Below are positions 34,908 through 43,863 of a stretch of DNA of 64,000 nt, piece after piece. This stretch comes from Acidianus infernus (lineage in GTDB: Archaea; Thermoproteota; Thermoprotei_A; Sulfolobales; Sulfolobaceae): contig NZ_WFIY01000004.1 of the NCBI RefSeq assembly GCF_009729545.1, positions 1,214,001 to 1,278,000 on the forward strand, read 5' to 3'. The position numbers were made by a program, and so were the translations under genes. The notes under the pieces are model-generated. The model was not told the DNA's origin and did not search any database. It saw only the letters and a program-made list of their open reading frames with translations. Position 1 is the first letter of the stretch. Every line of letters begins with the position of its first letter.

Positions 34908-37147
34908 CTTAATTGCATTGCGAATTTGTAGAAAGTCCTAATTACATTACTTAAATCTACTGGTGCCCCTAAAGTTTGGAACCTAACCCTCCCGTCTGGA
35001 GTTATAACGTGAATACCGCATACGAAACAAGGGTCAAATGATCTTAACGTCTGGGCGAACTCAAAACCGTCCCACTGCTCTGTAGGAATGATAGTTAATC
35101 TAGGCGTGCCTGGAATGTTATAATCTGGATTACCCATTATGGCTTCCTCAAAAGTTCCTGCACCGTGAGTAGGAGAGGCCGGCTTAATTGTTTGTATTCC
35201 ATCATCATAGGTTAATTTGACTCTTGGTCCGGCATTTACAGTAGTTGGTTGCATTTGTTGTGGATTTATAGTAGGTACTGAAACGCCAGTTCCAGTGGCG
35301 AATACTTCAGAATGGAATTGAGCCCCACGTGGTGCCTCCTTCATTCCTACACCTATAGCAACGTTTTGATTAGTGTTCTTCTTATATGTCCAACTGGAAG
35401 GAGGCATTGAGCTTACTTCTGTCTTGCCTTCTCTTAACCATTTTAGTGCAGTGTACCATGCTATCCACATACCCATTCCGTCTAGTCCGGCCGCAAATGC
35501 TCTGGCCCTCATTCTTTCTATAGCATTAGTAACTATCTTTCCTCCTGAGAGTTTGTACGGTGCAATATACTTGAATTCTATTTCCTTTCCTTGTTGAAAT
35601 TCTGGAGGTAATGAAATTCTGGGACTCTGCACAGTTGGCAAATAGAAAGTGACGCTCATTTCATTACTATTATATTTGGCACCTAATCCGGCGGTAGGAT
35701 ATTCTGATGTGTATATTGGAGTAGGTGCTTGAGGTTGAAGTACTTGAGCATACATAACTGCTTGAGGATCTGCCTCGGCATTATAATATAAATTAGATAT
35801 TGGTTTATGATTCTGATATGGAACGAACCTAGGAGATACAACCCAAGAGTAAGGAGTCGGATAAGCCATAGGTATCGGTCTAGGCTGAGGATTGGGCATT
35901 GTCCACTTTCTCCAAGGATGATAATAACTTACAGGATTGCCTATTGGATCTTCAGTTATGCCAGCAACTTCTGAAGGAACCTCGGACGCAAACGTGCCGT
36001 CCTTTACCCAAGGATTATACCAAGAGGATTCTACGAATTCTCTTATACCTAGATTTATGTCTATTAGATCGTTAGTGACCAAGGTTGGAGGTGAAGTTGA
36101 GGATTGCTGAATTACTAGCCCAGGTTTAACTACTCTTGCTCTACCCCAGTCTCCCATGTTCTCATAAGTGGCATCGTAAGGAGCCACTGGTGTACTCGAA
36201 GGTGTTACAACTGGTGCTTCAGAGACGTCGCTTTGACCATAGCATACAAAATTGCCCGGTCTATTTCCTTCCTCGGCAAATCCTAACGTCCCGTTAAGCT
36301 TATCATATAACGCTTGTATTCCGAAGACGTTATCGTAGTCTGCTAAGAATAAATCTAGATATTCATATGCAGCCATTTGCTTCATTAACCACGCAGTGCC
36401 ATCTACCATTCTTTGGAAATACCTCTGCAAGTTCTCTATAGTCGGTGGTACTCCTATACCTCCCGGAACCATTGTTATGGGATGAGGTATCCTTAAATAA
36501 TACAATAATTCAGCCTCATGCAATATTCTCCAGCTATACGCCCCTTCTAAGAAATATGCACCTACAATTGGAACTAATGCATCCATAATGTCAGCTACTG
36601 TTTTTAACTTAACTCCTGCCATTTCTAGCTCTGACGGGGCTCCCATTGGAAATGCTTCAGAGTATTGAGCAACCTTACTTAACGGAGTTTGCTGCGCAAT
36701 CTCGTATATTTCCTTCGGGAAATATCCTGCTATCTTAAAGAATAATGAACTCCAGTCAGGTCCGCCTAAAGCACTTAAGTGAACTGTTGCATCGTAAGTC
36801 ATTGCAGCATCTATACCCAACACTATTCCTTCTAAACCCAATGGAGGGGGAGCGTTACCACCTTGTGCCATTTCTTGAGCTATCCTTTCTATATACTGAT
36901 GATGTTCGCCGCATATTCCGCATTCCCTACTGGACAACATTATAACGTCAGGTCCAGGCTTATTTCTCATGAATATTTCAAATCCTCTAAACATTCCACC
37001 AGAGGCATAAGCGTCTGTTGCTCTATTAGTATTAAAGTCAAAAGTTACTTGAATTCCTAGCTCGGGTTTTATCCTAACTATAGGTTCTATTAAGACTGGT
37101 TTAGTCCAATCAAAAGTGAAATAATATGGAGAGGATGCACTACTCAT
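34904..37147 (-). CDS. hynL: [NiFe]-hydrogenase large subunit B (HynL, membrane-bound type)
   Basis: 747 residues, longer than the usual 550-600 because of a Pro- and Tyr-rich insert around residues 380-500 (VPYQNHKPIS, QPQAPTPIYTSEYP). L1: SSRECGICGEHH (near residue 79); GMKEAPRGAQFH with the conserved Arg; L2: SFDPCFVCGIH followed by a 34-residue C-terminal extension for protease processing. All four Ni-Fe cysteines are present. It is co-exported with HynS by the Tat path. Context isp1-isp2 fits HydDB group 1g-like crenarchaeal uptake hydrogenases. Overlaps hynS by 4 bases. Confidence 0.95.
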   Translation of the reverse strand: MSSASSPYYFTFDWTKPVLIEPIVRIKPELGIQVTFDFNTNRATDAYASGGMFRGFEIFMRNKPGPDVIMLSSRECGICGEHHQYIERIAQEMAQGGNAPPPLGLEGIVLGIDAAMTYDATVHLSALGGPDWSSLFFKIAGYFPKEIYEIAQQTPLSKVAQYSEAFPMGAPSELEMAGVKLKTVADIMDALVPIVGAYFLEGAYSWRILHEAELLYYLRIPHPITMVPGGIGVPPTIENLQRYFQRMVDGTAWLMKQMAAYEYLDLFLADYDNVFGIQALYDKLNGTLGFAEEGNRPGNFVCYGQSDVSEAPVVTPSSTPVAPYDATYENMGDWGRARVVKPGLVIQQSSTSPPTLVTNDLIDINLGIREFVESSWYNPWVKDGTFASEVPSEVAGITEDPIGNPVSYYHPWRKWTMPNPQPRPIPMAYPTPYSWVVSPRFVPYQNHKPISNLYYNAEADPQAVMYAQVLQPQAPTPIYTSEYPTAGLGAKYNSNEMSVTFYLPTVQSPRISLPPEFQQGKEIEFKYIAPYKLSGGKIVTNAIERMRARAFAAGLDGMGMWIAWYTALKWLREGKTEVSSMPPSSWTYKKNTNQNVAIGVGMKEAPRGAQFHSEVFATGTGVSVPTINPQQMQPTTVNAGPRVKLTYDDGIQTIKPASPTHGAGTFEEAIMGNPDYNIPGTPRLTIIPTEQWDGFEFAQTLRSFDPCFVCGIHVITPDGRVRFQTLGAPVDLSNVIRTFYKFAMQLR

Positions 37148-38475
37148 TTTCCACCACCACCTTGAATTTTAGGAGGAGACCTCCTCTTTCTTGAAAAAGC
37201 ATAACTTCCAATTCCAACTAGTATTCCTGCGGCTGCGGCAGCAGCAAACAGGCTTGTACTCGGTATGGTCGGAGCATTGGGCGGTGCATAAAACGGTTCA
37301 TATAGGTCTGGAAAACCTGGTGCAGTACATGCTATGCAAACTCCTCCTCTAGTGCAACCTCCAACTCCTCCTACCCAACCCAGTCGAGGTGCCGGACTAT
37401 TAGCTTCTGTACCTTTACAACCTAGGCTGTAAGTGCATTGAGGATCGCCGAATTTGTAAGCAAATTGACCTTCTGCAAAAAAGCCAGCTCTTGGACAATT
37501 TTGATGAGTTTCGTTACCGTAGAAGAATTTTGGCCTATTAAATACATCTAAATCGTCAGCAGGATTAGGACCTAAGCCTCTAGCATATAATACAACTGAA
37601 AGTAAGGTTCTCATTATCCAGTCTCCTGCTGGAGGATCTGCGGCTATGGCTATTATTGGTAAACCTCCCTTAGACTTCCAATGATAACTTGGACCAGGCC
37701 ACGCAGTATTTATTGGAGAGTTAGTTACAGAGAATATATCCTCATCAATTATATCTGGTGCTAAATCCTTTTGATAGACTTGATAGGCATAATACGGAAA
37801 TCCATAAATTCCTCTGTAAGGATCGTCTAGCATTCCCATTGCGTATGTAGGGGATCTTTTTCCTAGACCGTTAGTAGTGGCAGGAATTCCTCCATATGTT
37901 GCACAAGCACCAGTTGCTACTACCGCATAAGCGTTTTTCATTAGGTTGAAAACGAATTCCTCGCACAATAGTGCACTTCCGTCAGGCTTTCTCCCTGCAG
38001 AACACCAGAATTGGTTCTTTTTATATGAGTACGGAACTCCATTATATACGTCCCTTGAATATAGACCAAATTCATCAAATAAAGTACCTTCTACTACTAA
38101 GACGTATGGATCTAGTTCTCCGTTTAGAGCCATTTCCATAGTAGCGTAAGCCATGCTGTCTTGAGGCATTAATATTGGGTGATATACTAAATTTACATTG
38201 CCTAGTTCTTGAATGCTCGGTTGTCTTAGAGTTATTGGTTTACCATCAAAATATACTCCAGTTATCACATCTTCAACTGATGGATTCATTGCGTCTATAA
38301 AGGCTATAGTATTTCCGCCGCACCATCCATTTCCCGTCCATATTATATTTATTGGCTGATCCGAATCCTGTGCCTTAGAAACTAGCTCTTCATAGGTTAA
38401 GCCACTGGCAGCTAGTGTAGTACCTAAGGCTGTTACCCCCGATAGCTTTAGAAATTCTCTTCGACTTAACTTCAT
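37144..38475 (-). CDS. hynS: [NiFe]-hydrogenase small subunit B (HynS), Tat-exported
   Basis: 443 residues. Twin-arginine signal SRREFLKLSG at residues 4-13. Proximal cluster region GWCGGNTIAF has only the first Cys of CxxC (Asn in the second place). Other proximal ligands are VVATGACATYGG and later Cys. Distal and medial clusters: NETHQNCPRAGFF, CTYSLGCKG and GGCTRGGVCIACTAPG. The C-terminus carries one membrane anchor (LFAAAAAAGILVGIGSYAF) and a basic tail SRKRR. Periplasm-like side location, anchored next to Isp1. First gene of the operon. Confidence 0.95.
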   Translation of the reverse strand: MKLSRREFLKLSGVTALGTTLAASGLTYEELVSKAQDSDQPINIIWTGNGWCGGNTIAFIDAMNPSVEDVITGVYFDGKPITLRQPSIQELGNVNLVYHPILMPQDSMAYATMEMALNGELDPYVLVVEGTLFDEFGLYSRDVYNGVPYSYKKNQFWCSAGRKPDGSALLCEEFVFNLMKNAYAVVATGACATYGGIPATTNGLGKRSPTYAMGMLDDPYRGIYGFPYYAYQVYQKDLAPDIIDEDIFSVTNSPINTAWPGPSYHWKSKGGLPIIAIAADPPAGDWIMRTLLSVVLYARGLGPNPADDLDVFNRPKFFYGNETHQNCPRAGFFAEGQFAYKFGDPQCTYSLGCKGTEANSPAPRLGWVGGVGGCTRGGVCIACTAPGFPDLYEPFYAPPNAPTIPSTSLFAAAAAAGILVGIGSYAFSRKRRSPPKIQGGGGK

Positions 38476-38483
38476 TTTTATCT

Positions 38484-38513
38484 GGTATATTCTCTGATAC
38501 CGTGTTTATAAAT
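38484..38513 (-). promoter_or_regulatory. Promoter of the hynS operon with an inverted repeat
   Basis: TATA box AATTTATAA (38505-38513, minus strand) is followed by GGTAT-N8-ATACC at 38484-38501, just before the predicted transcription start, about 9 bases ahead of ATG 38475. Repeat arms are short, so a regulator site is only suggested. Confidence 0.45.
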
Positions 38514-38622
38514 TTTTTTAACAAAACTTCTTATTTTTCTTCAATTTCCTGTATTTTCTTTATTAAATATTAATGGAAAGTTTGTGATGAAACTTATTAA
38601 TGATAATTGCTAATATTCCCAT

Positions 38623-39312
38623 ATGCTAGACTTAACGGATAGCGACAATAATATTACGTCACTTCTAGGTTATGTAGATTCAAAAGTTGTTATCTTCATG
38701 GATTCCGCACTAAGCGAACTAGCTAATACAATTTTTCTTGAATTAAAGGAAAATTACATTAAAAGTCTTATAGAAATTTTACCTTCTGGCATCATAATGA
38801 AACAGATATTCAACGAGGATGTGAAGTTTGGTAATTTAATATACGATAAGCCACCGAGAATACTGATACTTCCTTCTTCTGAAATTTCTAGCCTAAAGCA
38901 ATGGGAATTATTATTGGCAGTAGCAAATTTCGTGAAGATCAAAATGTTCATAGCTACAGAACTAGATGATATATGCAAAGCAAAAAGAATAGCGATAGTA
39001 AACCCAGAATACTCAGTATTTTCCATAAATTTCATTAAATCATACAAATGCCATGGCGAATTAGTTTTAGTTAAAAATGATGGAGAAGTGATAAAAGAAT
39101 TAAAGAAGGGAAATGTTGATGCTGGTGTTACATGGTTTCATTCTGCTAAGGCTAACGGTTTAAAAGGTTATGAGCTAAATAAAACCTTTACTATACAAAT
39201 AGGACTATTTAAAGGTGCAGATAAGACGTTAATCAATGCCTTTGAGATATTAAGGAATTCTCACGCAATAAGGGAATATGCAGAAAAAATTGGCATGGTG
39301 TGGTTAGGTTGA
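38623..39312 (+). CDS. Cytoplasmic periplasmic-binding-protein-like (ModA-like) protein
   Basis: 229 residues. The pattern follows type II binding proteins of the ModA class: EISSLKQWELLLAVANFV, the hinge segment AKRIAIVNPEYSVFSINFIK, and VIKELKKGNVDAGVTWFHSA, which is the second ligand-side motif. There is no signal peptide or lipobox, so it would bind its ligand in the cytoplasm. It diverges from hynS and overlaps the protease-like gene by the TTGA at 39309-39312. A ligand such as nickel, molybdate or a maturation intermediate is possible; none is shown. Confidence 0.6.
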   Translation: MLDLTDSDNNITSLLGYVDSKVVIFMDSALSELANTIFLELKENYIKSLIEILPSGIIMKQIFNEDVKFGNLIYDKPPRILILPSSEISSLKQWELLLAVANFVKIKMFIATELDDICKAKRIAIVNPEYSVFSINFIKSYKCHGELVLVKNDGEVIKELKKGNVDAGVTWFHSAKANGLKGYELNKTFTIQIGLFKGADKTLINAFEILRNSHAIREYAEKIGMVWLG

Positions 39313-39785
39313 AAATACCAGTTATTGCGTTTTTAGGATATTTATATCAAGGAGATTATTCAATACCAATCAAATTAGCTGATGAGCTTAAAGCGAAAGG
39401 ATTAGACGTTCTGGACTTAAGTCTAGGTGCAATGAAAGCTGCAGATATTCTACGTATTTTATCTCCAAACAAATTAATAATACTCACCGCTGACAAAAAA
39501 GGTAAAAAGGAATTAAGAATATATAAACCGGACGATATTGAAAATAAGATATCTACTTGGATTGATGTGATTTCAAGTATGAGTGCGTATTATATGGACA
39601 TAAACTCTTTCCTTAAAGTTGCTAAGTCTTTAGACGTACTTCCCGAGGATACTACAATCATAGAGTGTGAGGTTGAACTGGATGAAGGAATTCAGCTAAG
39701 TGAGTGGGGAAAGGAATGCTTAGAATTAATGAAGAAAAAAATTATTGAGTACCTCGGTGACTATCCCACCTTCTCACAAGGATGA
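39309..39785 (+). CDS. HyaD/HycI-like hydrogenase protease, altered metal site
   Basis: About 159 residues from TTG 39309 (MKIPVIAFLGYLYQGDYSIP). Fold cues of the HyaD/HycI peptidase family are present: GLDVLDLSLG, PNKLIILTADKKG and LDEGIQLSEWG. The ligand motifs that sense Ni differ: GNxxxxDDG is GYLYQGDYS, the IDA aspartate is Thr, and the SxH histidine region reads MSAYYMD. Its place opposite hynS suggests it serves hydrogenase B, either as a divergent peptidase or as a non-catalytic chaperone. It overlaps the convergent membrane gene by 44 bases. Confidence 0.6.
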   Translation: MKIPVIAFLGYLYQGDYSIPIKLADELKAKGLDVLDLSLGAMKAADILRILSPNKLIILTADKKGKKELRIYKPDDIENKISTWIDVISSMSAYYMDINSFLKVAKSLDVLPEDTTIIECEVELDEGIQLSEWGKECLELMKKKIIEYLGDYPTFSQG

Positions 39786-40242
39786 AAATATAAAGAAGCA
39801 CAAAAAGATTGAATATATCGGAAATTGATAAGGTAATTCCGAATTCCTTTAATTGATATTGGGATGCAGGAAAACCTGGAGGAACAATAACGTAAGCTGA
39901 GCTTAATACTGCTAGAAAATAAAGAAGATAGTAAATTCCGGTAAGTATTATTCTTTTATTACTTTTTTCTATAAAGAGAATATATACTCCCTCAAGAATT
40001 TCTCCTATAAACGGCACTAATAATGTGGGAAGCGTGTATTTAAGTTTCGAATTTGCTAAATTAACATAGAATAAGATAATAATTAATGTCTGATATAGAA
40101 AAATTAGAAAGTAATTGATTAAATTAAAATACATATATATAGAATTAAACTGCATAGGGTACACCAGTATTAATATTAATTCATATATAAATATTCCTTG
40201 TCCTAAAATTATAGATATGAGAAAAATGTTATGAAGCCTCAT
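39742..40242 (-). CDS. Membrane protein, unknown
   Basis: 166 residues with four to five membrane spans (IFLISIILGQGIFIYELILI, FLIFLYQTLIIILFYVNLA and later helices). The last residues are basic (VRRWDSHRGTQ). It overlaps the upstream thioredoxin-domain gene by 14 bases and probably forms an operon with it. No family recognised. Confidence 0.5.
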   Translation of the reverse strand: MRLHNIFLISIILGQGIFIYELILILVYPMQFNSIYMYFNLINYFLIFLYQTLIIILFYVNLANSKLKYTLPTLLVPFIGEILEGVYILFIEKSNKRIILTGIYYLLYFLAVLSSAYVIVPPGFPASQYQLKEFGITLSISDIFNLFVLLYIFILVRRWDSHRGTQ

Positions 40243-41473
40243 TAAGTCTCACCAATAATCTTCCATATTCTGCTTGATCCACGTAATTAAACTCGTAAAA
40301 AGAATCAAGAAAATAATCAGCTATCTTACGAGCTTCCTCAAAATATCCTAAGTTAAGTAATCCTTGTGCAAAGACAGCATTTTCAAACATTATTTTATAT
40401 CTACCTATCATTTCTTCATTAGCTATGCTAAAATCTACATCATAAAATGTTCCGTCCTCACTAGAATACTTAGACTTAGCTAGATTTATAACAATGTCGC
40501 CTTCTTTGAAATATGATAAGAACCTAAGTAGATAAGCTAGATCCAAAAAGAATAATGGAACGTTAGAATTTAAAAGGTGGGACCATGAAGAATAAGATAA
40601 TAACTTATTTTTTAATGATATCGCTTCGTCAAGAAATTTTTTATCCTGAGTAAATTTAAATAAATAAATGAGAGCCTCACCAATTTTACTATTAACATCA
40701 ATATAATACTTTTTTATTATTTTTCTATCAACTATTGCAATGGGATAAAGACCGTCTATTTTATTTTTTAATATCCAATTTCCGGTTTCTATGGCATATT
40801 CAAGGAAGTAGTCATCTTTAGTTTTCTCGTAAAGTTTTAACAATGCAATTATAGCCTCTGCGTTCACATCCAAGAGCTTGAAATTAGGGTGTATTTTCCA
40901 ATCGTAAGATTTCGCATATGGATAAAATCCCTCATCCCATAGGTAATATATTGCGGCTTCTGCAGTATATTTTGCTACTTCCAGGGAATAATTGTCGCCA
41001 AGCTCTATTAGAAAAATCAACACATTTGGTAAAAAATATTTTGGCTCTTTTTCAAAACCTCCATAGTAAATATCAAACATTGCTAAACAGTTACGTCTAA
41101 TTGTGCGTATTGCCTCGTCAATTGTGTACTTAGTTCTCTCTACCTTAGGAGAATTAGGTTTTACTAGAACTCCTCCCCCAAGGCTTAAGTCAAGAACCTT
41201 TAATAAGACTTCCCCTATGGTTTCTGCATTTACTTTGCCATAAATTCCGCCAATTACGTTACCTTTAGAGATTATTGATATTGATGGAAATATTTGAGGA
41301 GAATATCTTAAAGCCAAATCTGGACGCTCATCAGCGTTGACTTCAACAAATGCAAAATAGGGATTATAAACCTTCTCAAATTCTTTCTTAACGTAGTCAC
41401 AGTCTTCACACCAATCCGTCCAGAAGAGTACAGCTTTTAGCCTATCGTCCTTTAATGCTTCCTTCCAATCCAT
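40229..41473 (-). CDS. Thioredoxin-domain protein, YyaL/DUF255-like
   Basis: About 414 residues from ATG 41473 (MDWKEALKDDRL). N-terminal thioredoxin fold with FWTDWCEDCDYV (CxxC near residue 21), VEVNADERPDLALRYSPQIFPSIS (in two pieces), then from about 130 an alpha-helical (alpha/alpha)6 part with NWILKNKIDGLYPI. This is a short relative of YyaL/spermatogenesis-associated 20 proteins. A TATA box CTTATATAAG near 41493-41502 is 25 bases from this ATG; the in-frame TTG-type start at 41533 is before the TATA box and unlikely. Redox role likely; substrate unknown. Confidence 0.75.
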   Translation of the reverse strand: MDWKEALKDDRLKAVLFWTDWCEDCDYVKKEFEKVYNPYFAFVEVNADERPDLALRYSPQIFPSISIISKGNVIGGIYGKVNAETIGEVLLKVLDLSLGGGVLVKPNSPKVERTKYTIDEAIRTIRRNCLAMFDIYYGGFEKEPKYFLPNVLIFLIELGDNYSLEVAKYTAEAAIYYLWDEGFYPYAKSYDWKIHPNFKLLDVNAEAIIALLKLYEKTKDDYFLEYAIETGNWILKNKIDGLYPIAIVDRKIIKKYYIDVNSKIGEALIYLFKFTQDKKFLDEAISLKNKLLSYSSWSHLLNSNVPLFFLDLAYLLRFLSYFKEGDIVINLAKSKYSSEDGTFYDVDFSIANEEMIGRYKIMFENAVFAQGLLNLGYFEEARKIADYFLDSFYEFNYVDQAEYGRLLVRLNEAS

Positions 41474-41588
41474 AATTATTTGTATGTTGAATAAACTTAT
41501 ATAAGAATTTTGTAGAACTAACAGGCTTATCAAATTATAACTAAATTACGAAGAAAGATATATAATGTCGAAAATTGTATAATAAAAT

Positions 41589-42347
41589 ATGTCAATACCT
41601 ATAAGTTCCCCTCAAAAGAAGGTAAATTTTGAGAATTTAGCTAAGGACTATCTAAAAATTTGGGATAGTATATATACAGAATTGAAGCGAAGAAACTCAA
41701 AGGCATTAATTTACGGCTCCATAGCATTATATTATAGGCTTATGAATTCCAGAGATTCTATAGAGCTATTGAAATTAGGAAGGAATAACGGACCTCAGGA
41801 TTTAAATGTACTAGTCCCCATTAAATATAGAGACGTTTTTAAAGAAGTAGTAATAAATGAAGGTTTTACTCCATATTACCATCTAGAAGTAACAATAGGA
41901 GATAAGGCAGGCATGTTTTTCATGAATGAAATGATAATAAAGGCTTATTATATGGATAAAATATCTTTTAATCATGATTTTGAAGTAGACTGGTCCCAAG
42001 AATATTCATTAAGTTTAACAGACTTGTTGCTTACTAAATTACAAATTCATTACGCTCTTGATAAAGACATAGCCGATATTATAGCCATCTTACTAAAATA
42101 TGACGATATAGATAAAGAAAAAATTGCAAGAATCCTTTCTAATGACTGGGGCTTTTGGAAGGATGCTGTAAGTAACTTAAATAAAATTAGAGAACTAATT
42201 AAAAAGATAGAAGCAAATAATCCAAATACTAAACTTAGGGATATAATTCCATTATCACTAAAGCTTATAGGTTACATAAATAATTATCCTAAGTCAGACA
42301 ACTGGAAGCCGTTGGGAGATGATGAAAAATATTGGAAGGATTTTTAA
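41589..42347 (+). CDS. Nucleotidyltransferase-fold protein
   Basis: 252 residues. The segment RNSKALIYGSIALYYRL and GPQDLNVLVPIKY resembles the GS ... DxD core of minimal nucleotidyltransferases, with YGS for GGS and only one clear acid in DLN, so catalysis is uncertain. A helical C-terminus follows (LTDLLLTKLQIHYALDKDIADI), as in AbiEii/KNTase-like proteins. The gene overlaps the next one by 16 bases. A TATA-like TATATAATG lies upstream near 41560. Function unknown. Confidence 0.6.
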   Translation: MSIPISSPQKKVNFENLAKDYLKIWDSIYTELKRRNSKALIYGSIALYYRLMNSRDSIELLKLGRNNGPQDLNVLVPIKYRDVFKEVVINEGFTPYYHLEVTIGDKAGMFFMNEMIIKAYYMDKISFNHDFEVDWSQEYSLSLTDLLLTKLQIHYALDKDIADIIAILLKYDDIDKEKIARILSNDWGFWKDAVSNLNKIRELIKKIEANNPNTKLRDIIPLSLKLIGYINNYPKSDNWKPLGDDEKYWKDF

Positions 42348-43438
42348 TTTTGATAATAGTTATATCATCTATTATTGCGTATTCTCAGACAAGTAACATA
42401 GGCTGCGTGGCCTATACAATTTTTCTTAATAACGAAACCACAGTAGCTGGCAGATCTTCAAATGTTTTCTGTCAAATTTCACCTACGTATCTAGTAGAGT
42501 GTAGTAAAGGCAATGTTTTTGTTGCAGCTGTAAATAAAATCTACGAAATTAGTCCGTACGGAAAGGTGATTAATTCATTAAATATTTCTGGCGTAGAATA
42601 CTTATGTTATTATAATTCAACACTGATTGCAACTAGTGGTACCTTACCTAATAAGACTATTACACTTATTAACTTACGAAACATGAGCATAAAGACAATA
42701 GCCACTTGTTTTTATCCACTTGCTATTTCAGCGGTAAATAATACAATATACGTTGGTTCATATGGATATGTGTATTCATTAAATAACTGTAGAATTTCTC
42801 AAGTGCTTAAAGTGCCAGGGAAAGTCACATCAATAACAACCAATGGAAAAATTCTCTTTATTTCAGGATTTAATTTTACTAAAAATCAAGGGTTTATAGT
42901 CTTCTATCCATCCGTGTATAGTCCAATATATTTCAATACCTTTCCAAATTACATATTTTATTATAATTGTTCATTATATGTCGCAGCAGATGAGTATATT
43001 TTTATTATAAACTTATATACACATAAAATTAATTATATTGAAGTTCAAGGGGAAGAATTTGAGGGAATTACTATTAAAAATGGATTAATTTATGTCACGA
43101 GCGATAGTCTTTATGGCCCAGATTATGTGCTAGTTCTAAACGGAACAAGGATTTTAGGTAAGATTTACGTTGGTATAACTCCAATAGGAATAATATATGA
43201 TAATGTAAGTAAATTCATATTCGTATCGAATTTCTTTGACGGTACTATTTCAATTATCTCTAACTCGTCACCACATGGAACGTCTTATATGCTTAATTTA
43301 CCTCCTTTCGCATGCTGTGAGAAAGGAGCGTCTAATAGCTATAATAATTTTCAATTCTTGCCTATAATAATATTAGGGTCAATATTTCTCATTATTCTAA
43401 TAGATAAAGGAATAAAATATCTTAAATCTAAGTTTTAG
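42332..43438 (+). CDS. Secreted beta-propeller protein with C-terminal membrane anchor
   Basis: 368 residues from TTG 42332. N-terminal signal FLILIIVISSIIAYSQ, then repeated blades resembling YncE/NHL propellers: KVTSITTNGKILFISGFNF, NGLIYVTSDSLYGPDYVLVL, DNVSKFIFVSNFFDGTISII. Around ten Asn-x-Ser/Thr sequons suggest N-glycosylation at the cell surface. A membrane helix FLPIIILGSIFLIILI and basic tail end the protein, a typical archaeal surface-anchored arrangement. Partner or ligand unknown. Confidence 0.7.
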   Translation: MEGFLILIIVISSIIAYSQTSNIGCVAYTIFLNNETTVAGRSSNVFCQISPTYLVECSKGNVFVAAVNKIYEISPYGKVINSLNISGVEYLCYYNSTLIATSGTLPNKTITLINLRNMSIKTIATCFYPLAISAVNNTIYVGSYGYVYSLNNCRISQVLKVPGKVTSITTNGKILFISGFNFTKNQGFIVFYPSVYSPIYFNTFPNYIFYYNCSLYVAADEYIFIINLYTHKINYIEVQGEEFEGITIKNGLIYVTSDSLYGPDYVLVLNGTRILGKIYVGITPIGIIYDNVSKFIFVSNFFDGTISIISNSSPHGTSYMLNLPPFACCEKGASNSYNNFQFLPIIILGSIFLIILIDKGIKYLKSKF

Positions 43439-43781
43439 ATAGTGCAGAGACTATTGATTCTAAGTCTTCTTTAATTTTATGTTCAATTTTTATATTTATA
43501 AAGTAGATAAATGTTGGTCTCCCCTTATTGCCGTTTCTTAGAATTTCCCTTTGAATAAACCCTAATGAATGTAAGGTTTTAAGGGACTTTATTACAGTAC
43601 TCTTGTTAACGTTCATTTTACTACTTATCTCATCAATTTTAGCCTTTCCTAAGGTTTCTATAATTTTTAAGACCTTAAGATCCGTATCAGAAAGACCGTA
43701 TAAAGCCCTTAAAATGTTGTCTAGATTAACTCTCCTACCATCTTTAACAATTATTTCTCCGGTATAAGCTATTATACCCAT
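43428..43781 (-). CDS. Winged-helix transcriptional regulator (MarR/TrmB-like)
   Basis: 117 residues. Residues 30-100 form a winged helix: DTDLKVLKIIETLGKAKIDE, ISSKMNVNKSTVIKSLKTLH and LGFIQREILRNGNKGRP. The N-terminus (YTGEIIVKDGRRVNLDNI) is a short strand pair. It follows the APC permease gene on the same strand after 82 bases, so it may control that gene; a perfect palindrome upstream of the permease (45365-45378) is a candidate site. Convergent overlap of 11 bases with the propeller gene. Confidence 0.75.
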   Translation of the reverse strand: MGIIAYTGEIIVKDGRRVNLDNILRALYGLSDTDLKVLKIIETLGKAKIDEISSKMNVNKSTVIKSLKTLHSLGFIQREILRNGNKGRPTFIYFINIKIEHKIKEDLESIVSALSKT

Positions 43782-43863
43782 AATATCAATTTTATATTAA
43801 AACTATATATACTTTTCTTCATTACATTTTCTAATTAAAAAATTATTATATTAAAAAAATTAA

